This document shows, piece after piece, positions 49,826 to 64,000 of a DNA stretch of 64,000 bases; positions within the stretch are counted from its first letter, which is position 1; each line of letters starts with the position of its first letter. The position numbers and the translations under genes are program-made. The DNA is from Pseudokordiimonas caeni. GTDB lineage: Bacteria; Pseudomonadota; Alphaproteobacteria; Sphingomonadales; Kordiimonadaceae. The notes below the pieces were generated by a model, which searched no databases, was not told the origin of the DNA, and was given only the letters and a program-made list of their open reading frames with translations. Location of the stretch: positions 595,053 to 659,052 of the forward strand of contig NZ_JAPPRR010000001.1 of assembly GCF_026719705.1 (NCBI RefSeq), in the 5' to 3' direction.

Positions 49826-51016
49826 ATGGCTAAGGCTAAATTTGAGCGGACCAAACCGCACTGCAACATTGGTACGATTGGTCACGTTGACCATGGCAAG
49901 ACGACGCTGACGGCTGCGATCACGAAAGTGCTTGCAGAGACCGGCGGCGCGGCGTTCATGGACTATGCGAACATCGACAAGGCTCCGGAAGAGCGCGAGC
50001 GTGGCATCACGATCTCGACGGCTCACGTTGAGTATGAGACGCCTGCGCGTCACTATGCGCACGTAGATTGCCCGGGCCACGCTGACTATGTGAAGAACAT
50101 GATCACCGGTGCGGCGCAGATGGACGGCGCGATCCTCGTTGTGAACGCTGCTGACGGCCCGATGCCGCAGACCCGCGAGCACATCCTGCTTGCCCGTCAG
50201 GTTGGTGTACCGGCGCTTGTTGTTTACATGAACAAGGTCGACCAGGTTGACGACGAAGAGCTCCTGGAGCTCGTCGAGATGGAAATCCGTGAGCTTCTGT
50301 CGGCTTACGACTTCCCGGGCGACGACATTCCGGTTGTCAAGGGTTCGGCGCTTGCCGCTCTCGAAGGCCGTGACGACAATATCGGTAAAGACTCGATCAA
50401 GGCTCTGATGGACGCTGTTGACAGCTACATCCCGCAGCCCGAGCGCGCCATCGACGGTGCCTTCCTGATGCCGGTTGAGGACGTGTTCTCGATCTCGGGT
50501 CGTGGTACGGTTGTGACCGGCCGCGTCGAGCGTGGCATCGTGAAGGTCGGCGAAGAGATCGAAATCGTCGGTATCCGCGACACCCAGAAGTCGGTTGTGA
50601 CCGGCGTCGAAATGTTCCGCAAGCTGCTCGACCAGGGCCAGGCTGGCGACAACATCGGTGCACTGCTGCGTGGTATCGGCCGTGAAGACGTCGAGCGTGG
50701 CCAGGTTCTGGCACACCCCGGCACGATCAAGCCGCACACCCAGTTCACGGCAGAGACCTATATCCTGTCGAAAGAAGAAGGTGGCCGTCACACGCCGTTC
50801 TTCGCCAACTATCGTCCGCAGTTCTACTTCCGTACGACGGACGTGACCGGCACCATCGCCCTGCCTGAAGGCACCGAGATGGTGATGCCGGGTGACAACA
50901 TCACCCTGACGGTCGAACTGATCGCGCCGATCGCCATGGACGAAGGCCTCCGCTTCGCTATCCGCGAAGGCGGCCGTACCGTCGGTGCAGGCGTTGTGGC
51001 CAAAATTCTCAAGTAA
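49826..51016 (+). CDS. tuf: Translation elongation factor EF-Tu
   Basis: 396 aa, full length. The GTPase motifs are [10 protein letters not shown] (G1), RGITIS (G2), DCPGHADY (G3), NKVDQVDD (G4) and GSALAALEG (G5). Domains 2 and 3 are intact, ending [11 protein letters not shown]. It carries aminoacyl-tRNA to the ribosomal A site. The gene lies downstream of tRNA-Tyr and tRNA-Gly and upstream of tRNA-Trp and secE, the usual bacterial tufB context. A terminator follows directly. Confidence 0.99.
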   Translation: MAKAKFERTKPHCNIGTIGHVDHGKTTLTAAITKVLAETGGAAFMDYANIDKAPEERERGITISTAHVEYETPARHYAHVDCPGHADYVKNMITGAAQMDGAILVVNAADGPMPQTREHILLARQVGVPALVVYMNKVDQVDDEELLELVEMEIRELLSAYDFPGDDIPVVKGSALAALEGRDDNIGKDSIKALMDAVDSYIPQPERAIDGAFLMPVEDVFSISGRGTVVTGRVERGIVKVGEEIEIVGIRDTQKSVVTGVEMFRKLLDQGQAGDNIGALLRGIGREDVERGQVLAHPGTIKPHTQFTAETYILSKEEGGRHTPFFANYRPQFYFRTTDVTGTIALPEGTEMVMPGDNITLTVELIAPIAMDEGLRFAIREGGRTVGAGVVAKILK

Positions 51017-51032
51017 TCTTGCTTGAGTGCAG

Positions 51033-51066
51033 ACGGGCCGGAGCATGCTCCGGCCCGTTTCTCTTT
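51033..51066 (+). terminator. Intrinsic terminator after tuf
   Basis: Stem ACGGGCCGGAG / CTCCGGCCCGT around CATG (51,033-51,058), followed by TTTCTCTTT. Confidence 0.85.
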
Positions 51067-51242
51067 CGCCTTTCCGGAGGCTCCTTCGGGGTAGGTGAAA
51101 GTTGCGGGTGAATTTCGGGGACCTTCCCAAAAAACACTTGCAAGGCAGCGCGGTGAAGGCTACACCGCGACGCCTGACCGGCGTAACCGGTCAGTGGCGG
51201 CGAGCCGCTTCACGGTTCGTCAGCGCGCGTCACGCCAAATGC

Positions 51243-51318
51243 AGGGGCGTAGCTCAGTTGGTAGAGCACCGGTCTCCAAAACCGGGTGCCGGGGGTTCGA
51301 GTCCCTCCGCCCCTGCCA
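51243..51318 (+). tRNA. tRNA-Trp (anticodon CCA)
   Basis: Acceptor AGGGGCG pairs with CGCCCCT, discriminator G and encoded CCA (51,316-51,318). The anticodon loop CTCCAAA gives CCA. The T-arm is GGGGGTTCGAGTCCC. It lies between tuf and secE as in most proteobacteria. Confidence 0.97.
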
Positions 51319-51489
51319 GTGATGCAAGCGAAAGGGTGGCCAGCCCTGCCAAAAGGCCAGGAAAAGGATGCGTCTGCGCGGCGCCGAATGATCGGCAGCC
51401 GGACGCGGCAAAATAGGGCGAAGGACCGTATCGCTGCCGGGAGGCGGCGGGAGGACCTATCCGCCCTGATGGTATGAGGACGGCAAGAT

Positions 51490-51687
51490 ATGACGAAAAC
51501 CACACCGGGTGAATTCGTCCGTCAGGTGCGGCAGGAAGGTGCCAAGGTAACCTGGCCGACCCCCCGTGAAACGACGGTCACGTCGGTCATGGTCTTTATC
51601 ATGGTTGTCGTCATGGCGATCTTCTTCCTGGGCGTCGATTTCATTCTGAATGCCGGGGTCCAGTGGATCCTGGGCCTGGGGGCATAA
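51490..51687 (+). CDS. secE: Preprotein translocase subunit SecE
   Basis: 65 aa, the short single-span form. The conserved cytosolic amphipathic part [20 protein letters not shown] is followed by one transmembrane helix ([19 protein letters not shown]). It clamps SecY in the inner-membrane translocon. The gene is 4 bp before nusG, with which it is co-transcribed. Confidence 0.97.
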   Translation: MTKTTPGEFVRQVRQEGAKVTWPTPRETTVTSVMVFIMVVVMAIFFLGVDFILNAGVQWILGLGA

Positions 51688-51691
51688 GACG

Positions 51692-52228
51692 ATGAGCAAG
51701 GCTCGCTGGTATATCATTCACGCCTATTCGGGCTTCGAGAAGAAGGTGGCTGCGGCCATCCGCGAACAGGCTGCGCAACAGGGTCTTGAGGCCCTTGTTG
51801 AAGAAGTCGTGGTGCCGACCGAAGAGGTCGTCGAGGTCCGCAAGGGCAAGAAGGTGAAAGCCGAGAAGAAATTCTTCCCCGGCTATGTGCTGATCAAGAT
51901 GGTGCTGACCGACGACACCTATCACGTTGTCAACAGCAACCCGAAAGTGACGGGGTTCCTCGGGCCGCAAGGCAAGCCGAGCCCGATTTCGGAAGAAGAG
52001 GCTGCCCGCATTCTCCACCAGGTGGTGGAGGGCGTCGAGCGCCCGCGTCCGAATATCGTTTACGAAGTGGGCGAGGAAGTGCGCGTCATCGACGGTCCGT
52101 TCACCTCGTTCGTCGGCCATGTGGAAGATGTGGACGAAGACAAGGCCCGCCTCAAGGTGTCGGTCTCGATCTTCGGTCGCGAGACCCCGGTCGAACTCGA
52201 ATATGCGCAGGTTGAAAAGGTCGCCTGA
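51692..52228 (+). CDS. nusG: Transcription termination/antitermination factor NusG
   Basis: 178 aa from ATG 51,692 (an upstream in-frame start in secE was not used). The NGN domain begins [20 protein letters not shown], with [10 protein letters not shown]; the KOW domain has [20 protein letters not shown]. It binds RNA polymerase and couples it to the ribosome or Rho. The gene forms an operon with secE. Confidence 0.98.
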   Translation: MSKARWYIIHAYSGFEKKVAAAIREQAAQQGLEALVEEVVVPTEEVVEVRKGKKVKAEKKFFPGYVLIKMVLTDDTYHVVNSNPKVTGFLGPQGKPSPISEEEAARILHQVVEGVERPRPNIVYEVGEEVRVIDGPFTSFVGHVEDVDEDKARLKVSVSIFGRETPVELEYAQVEKVA

Positions 52229-52369
52229 GGCGACATTTTCCCTGTGAAACGGAATCCGGCCGCTTCGGCGGATCGGGTGTGAGGCGCGGGAGGCCATGCC
52301 ATTGGCCGCACCGCGCGTCCTTAGAGCGCCAGCCCCTGACCGGGCAGGCATTGTTGAAAGGAAAGAGAA

Positions 52370-52798
52370 ATGGCCAAAAAGATTACCGGCTATATCAAGC
52401 TGCAGGTGAAAGCCGGCCAAGCTAACCCGTCCCCGCCGATCGGCCCCGCGCTCGGTCAGCGTGGCGTGAACATCATGGAATTCTGCAAGGCATTCAACGC
52501 CAAGACGCAAGGTATGGAGCCGGGCATGCCCCTGCCGACCATCATCACCGTCTATGCAGACCGTTCGTTCACCTTCATCACCAAGACTCCGCCGGCGAGC
52601 TACTTCCTGAAGCGCGCCGCGAAGATCAACTCGGGCTCCAAGGCTCCGGGTCGTGACACGGCTGGCACGGTTACCCGCGCCCAGCTGCAGGAGATTGCGG
52701 AAGCCAAGATGGTCGACCTGTCGGCCAACGACGTGGACGCCGCTATCGCCATTATCGAAGGTTCGGCCCGCTCGATGGGCCTGAAGGTGGAGGGCTAA
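52370..52798 (+). CDS. rplK: 50S ribosomal protein L11
   Basis: 142 aa, full length. The N-terminal thiostrepton-site domain ([20 protein letters not shown]) and the rRNA-binding C-terminal domain are intact. AAAGGAAAG precedes the ATG. It begins the L11 operon; rplA starts 3 bp after its stop. Confidence 0.99.
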   Translation: MAKKITGYIKLQVKAGQANPSPPIGPALGQRGVNIMEFCKAFNAKTQGMEPGMPLPTIITVYADRSFTFITKTPPASYFLKRAAKINSGSKAPGRDTAGTVTRAQLQEIAEAKMVDLSANDVDAAIAIIEGSARSMGLKVEG

Positions 52799-52801
52799 TC
52801 C

Positions 52802-53497
52802 ATGGCTAAAGTTGCAAAGCGCATGGCGAAAGCCTGGGACGGTCTCGATCGTGAGAAGCTCTATACGGTTGCTGAAGCCGTTGCCGAGCTGAAGTCGCGC
52901 ACCGCCGTGAAGTTCGACGAGACCATCGAAGTTTCGATGAACCTCGGTGTTGACCCCCGCCACGCCGACCAGATGGTCCGCGGCGTTGTTGCCCTGCCGC
53001 ACGGCACCGGCAAGACCGTTCGCGTTGCCGTCTTCGCTCGCGGTGCCAAGGCTGAAGAAGCCAAGGCAGCGGGTGCCGACCTCGTGGGCGCCGAAGACCT
53101 GATGGAGATCATCCAGAAGGGCGAGATCGCGTTCGAGCGTTGCATCGCAACCCCGGACATGATGGCTGTTGTCGGCCGCCTCGGTAAAGTGCTCGGCCCG
53201 AAAGGCCTGATGCCGAACCCGAAGCTCGGCACCGTGACCATGGACGTCAAGGCTGCTGTTGAAGCTGCCAAGTCGGGCCAGATCGAATTCCGCGTCGAAA
53301 AGGCCGGGATCATCCACGGTGGCGTGGGCAAACTGTCGTTTGACGAAGCCAAGCTCATCGAGAACGTTTCGGCTTTCATCGACGCTGTGGTCAAGGCCAA
53401 GCCGTCGGGCGCCAAAGGTACTTACGTCAAGAAAATCGCCATGTCCTCGACCATGGGTCCGGGCCTGAAGATTGACGTCGCGTCGCTGAACGCGTAA
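52802..53497 (+). CDS. rplA: 50S ribosomal protein L1
   Basis: 231 aa with typical L1 features: MARVHGTGKT-like region [37 protein letters not shown] and [15 protein letters not shown]. It forms the L1 stalk at the E site and represses its own operon by binding the rplK mRNA leader. It is translationally coupled to rplK. Confidence 0.99.
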   Translation: MAKVAKRMAKAWDGLDREKLYTVAEAVAELKSRTAVKFDETIEVSMNLGVDPRHADQMVRGVVALPHGTGKTVRVAVFARGAKAEEAKAAGADLVGAEDLMEIIQKGEIAFERCIATPDMMAVVGRLGKVLGPKGLMPNPKLGTVTMDVKAAVEAAKSGQIEFRVEKAGIIHGGVGKLSFDEAKLIENVSAFIDAVVKAKPSGAKGTYVKKIAMSSTMGPGLKIDVASLNA

Positions 53498-53502
53498 AGA
53501 GT

Positions 53503-53538
53503 TTGCACCGGACTGTCCTCACGGACAGCCCGGTGCAA
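53503..53538 (+). promoter_or_regulatory. Long hairpin in the rplA-rplJ gap
   Basis: TTGCACCGG-A-CTGTCC / GGACAG-C-CCGGTGCAA around TCAC (53,503-53,538), 15 paired bases with one internal mismatch. No T-tract follows, so it is more likely an RNA-processing or attenuation structure than a strong terminator. Confidence 0.7.
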
Positions 53539-53539
53539 C

Positions 53540-53879
53540 CGCTTGGGCGCCGGGAATTCATGGAATTCCATTGGCGTTTCAAGCGTTTGACTGTCCGAGA
53601 TTACAGGTGCTCCGAAAGGGTTTAGGCCCGAATCGGTGTTTAAAAGAAGCGGGGCTCGCGGGTCCGCAGCCTGTATGAGACGGGGTTGGAGATTGAACAT
53701 CTCCCCGGAATTTTCGTTCCTGGGAATGGTCGCCGCGGTTCTCCAAGGTTGGGATGTCCCGCCTGCATACCCCCGGACAGGGGAGTGCATCCGATGCCTT
53801 TCAGGCGCGGATGCGTGGCTCAAAGTGAAAGAGGACGTGGTTCCTTCGGGAATACGGCCTCGCAATCGGAGACGAGAGA
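53540..53879 (+). promoter_or_regulatory. rplJ leader (L10-type autoregulatory RNA)
   Basis: The 380-bp rplA-rplJ gap has no gene. By position it is the L10 leader, the mRNA structure bound by L10(L12)4 to repress rplJL translation. Paired elements such as CCGGAATTTTCG...GGTCGCC and CCCCCGGACAGGGG are consistent with it, but the fold was not computed. Confidence 0.55.
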
Positions 53880-54395
53880 GTGGAAAGAGCCGAAAAGCAG
53901 GCGCTGGTCGCATCCCTGCACGAGGTCTTCTCTGACGCTGCGTCGGTTGTTGTCGTTCATTACGACGGCCTGACTGTAGCTGAGATGACCAACCTGCGTG
54001 CACGTATGCGTGAAGTTGGTGCCAGTTTTAAAGTTACCAAAAACCGGCTGACTCGTCTCGCGCTCAAAGGCACTGAATACGAAGGTATCGGTGACCTGCT
54101 GACTGGTCCGACGGCCATCGGCTATGCGGCTGACCCTGTTGCCGCACCGAAAGCCATTGCCGCCTTTGCCAAGGAAAACGAAAAGCTTCGTATCCTCGGT
54201 GGCGGCATGGGTTCGACGGTGCTGGACATCAATGGTGTCAAGGCGCTCGCCGATCTTCCGTCGCTCGACGAACTTCGTGGCAAGCTTGTGGGTCTCCTGC
54301 AAGCTCCGGCCCAGAAGCTCGCCGCAGTTACGCAGGCGCCGGCCGGGCAACTCGCCCGTGTCTTCGGTGCCTACGGCGCGAAAGACGCAGCCTAA
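53880..54395 (+). CDS. rplJ: 50S ribosomal protein L10
   Basis: 171 aa, start GTG 53,880 (GAGACGAGA upstream). The conserved [20 protein letters not shown] and [20 protein letters not shown], then [12 protein letters not shown], identify L10. The C-terminal helix binds L7/L12 dimers. It is the base of the ribosomal stalk and, with L12, the autoregulator of this operon. Confidence 0.98.
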   Translation: MERAEKQALVASLHEVFSDAASVVVVHYDGLTVAEMTNLRARMREVGASFKVTKNRLTRLALKGTEYEGIGDLLTGPTAIGYAADPVAAPKAIAAFAKENEKLRILGGGMGSTVLDINGVKALADLPSLDELRGKLVGLLQAPAQKLAAVTQAPAGQLARVFGAYGAKDAA

Positions 54396-54498
54396 GCAGA
54401 AACTGGAGCGGGTGGCCATGGCCGCCTGACCGAACCGCATACGTAACAATCGCAGGTCCCCCATAAACCTTGGGACCGAATTGACTGGAGTGAACCAA

Positions 54499-54870
<372 letters not shown>

Positions 54871-55098
54871 TTTCTTGGGTTCTTTGAAGTCGGGGTCGGG
54901 AGCGAAATTCGTTCCCGGCCTTTCGGCGTCCTGATAGGGCAGGGACGTAAAAAACAGGTTCTCCTTCGGGCTGCAGGCTCGATTGTACCGGATTTTTCTG
55001 AGGTTTGGGCTGGTCCCGGGCCTCGCTAGGCGGCCCCCCGGGCCGTCCCTCGATGCGGGACGGACGGGCGCGGCGTAACTCAAGGGACGAGGCGAAGC

Positions 55099-59196
<4,098 letters not shown>

Positions 59197-59204
59197 GACG
59201 CGAC

Positions 59205-59226
59205 GGGCCGGGGTTCGCTCCGGCCC
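59205..59226 (+). promoter_or_regulatory. Hairpin in the rpoB-rpoC gap
   Basis: GGGCCGG (59,205-59,211) and CCGGCCC (59,220-59,226), with 8-nt loop, no U-tract. It may be an mRNA processing or stabilising structure. Confidence 0.5.
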
Positions 59227-59261
59227 TCCCGCCAGCGGGCGAACCGCTTGCGGCCACTTGA

Positions 59262-63515
<4,254 letters not shown>

Positions 63516-63540
63516 GCGGCACCGAGCTGAAAGAATGAAG

Positions 63541-63578
63541 AAAGGGCCTGCCGTATCGGTAGGCCCTTTCGCTTTTCG
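63541..63578 (+). terminator. Intrinsic terminator after rpoC
   Basis: Stem AAAGGGCCT (63,541-63,549) / AGGCCCTTT (63,561-63,569), followed by CGCTTTT. Confidence 0.85.
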
Positions 63579-63698
63579 GGGTTGGGGACCGATTCTGGAA
63601 AGGGTGGGCAGCGGGCAGGGTGGTTCTGGGCCCGAAGCCTTGGAAAGTTGCCACTTTGGCACAGGCCCCGACACAAAGTTGCGCGCCCCCTTTTTTCA

Positions 63699-63727
63699 TT
63701 GACGCTCAGGGGCGCCGGGGTTATAAG
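63699..63727 (+). promoter_or_regulatory. Promoter of the str (rpsL) operon
   Basis: TTGACG (63,699-63,704), 17 bp, TATAAG (63,722-63,727). About 190 bp of leader then precedes rpsL; this leader holds no other gene. Confidence 0.7.
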
Positions 63728-63913
63728 GCGCACCTCGCTAGGGCCCAGGTGGTAGTGTTTCCGCGCTAGACGCTGGGGTTTGCTAGCTTTGAAAAGACAT
63801 CGAATTATCACGGGCGGCCTTGCCGGAGAGAAAAATATCTCTGGACAAGGCGGTTTTGCTGCATATGTGGCCGCCCGAATAATGGTGGAAGAGAAAAACG
63901 GCAAAGGATCGAC

Positions 63914-64000
63914 ATGCCTACCATTAACCAGCTAGTCCGGAAGCCCCGTCAGGCTCCGGCCACCCGTAACAAGGTGCCGGCTCTTGAAGCCAACCCCCAG
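63914..64000 (+). CDS. rpsL: 30S ribosomal protein S12, N-terminal part
   Basis: The first 29 codons read [20 protein letters not shown] then VPALEANPQ, and the window ends inside the gene. AAAGGA precedes the ATG. Position after rpoC starts the str operon (rpsL-rpsG-fusA-tuf in most genomes). The streptomycin-resistance codons (Lys43, Lys88) lie beyond the window. Confidence 0.97.
   Translation, partial: MPTINQLVRKPRQAPATRNKVPALEANPQ

Overview
The window is a stretch of alphaproteobacterial chromosome. The evidence is the right-hand 15 kb, which carries the conserved order tRNA-Tyr, tRNA-Gly, tuf, tRNA-Trp, secE, nusG, rplK, rplA, rplJ, rplL, rpoB, rpoC, rpsL with alphaproteobacterial-looking proteins (RpoB 1365 aa, RpoC 1397 aa). 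FixL/FixJ-type signalling genes, RES-Xre toxin-antitoxin and NDH-2-like enzymes further left agree. A marine group such as Kordiimonadales is possible, but that is a guess.

Layout. (1) 1-2.2 kb is a decayed patch: a frameshifted BNR-propeller gene running off the left edge, an IS3 transposase tail, a frameshifted cyclophilin and the end of an S9 peptidase. (2) 2.2-7.6 kb holds a propeller-type sensor kinase, its NarL-type regulator and a winged-helix/ATPase regulator. (3) 7.6-15.3 kb is a catabolic block on the minus strand. It encodes exported enzymes (isochorismatase-like, alpha/beta hydrolases, YtcJ-like amidohydrolase) and a porin, plus an MBL-fold hydrolase. (4) 15.6-19.7 kb is a soluble four-PAS histidine kinase with three response regulators, followed by an NDH-2-like flavoprotein. 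(5) 21.5-45 kb is accessory DNA: a RES/Xre toxin-antitoxin pair, a Tni-type transposition module (tniA-tniB-tniQ) with a tyrosine recombinase instead of the usual serine resolvase, a SIR2 protein, and a two-gene system matching type I Mokosh anti-phage defence. (6) At 36,476-44,926 sits a complete 8,451-bp IS1595-family transposon. (7) 45-47.9 kb is a YtrA-type GntR/ABC-transporter operon framed by two tiny ORFs; then come a cupin, rlmB and the str/rpo housekeeping cluster.

The most interesting object is the IS1595-family transposon. It has perfect 25-bp terminal inverted repeats and a perfect 8-bp target duplication (GTGTTATA). Its cargo is a C5-cytosine methyltransferase, a Vsr-type nuclease, two homologous GHKL ATPases, a methyltransferase-like protein and small regulators. 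It landed exactly on a palindromic operator-like site upstream of the GntR/ABC operon, splitting off the left flank. The element looks intact and could be a self-mobile DNA-modification or defence cassette. Next to it, the Tni module, SIR2 and Mokosh genes form a second defence-associated segment, with base composition swinging from very GC-rich (tyrosine recombinase) to AT-rich (Mokosh genes).
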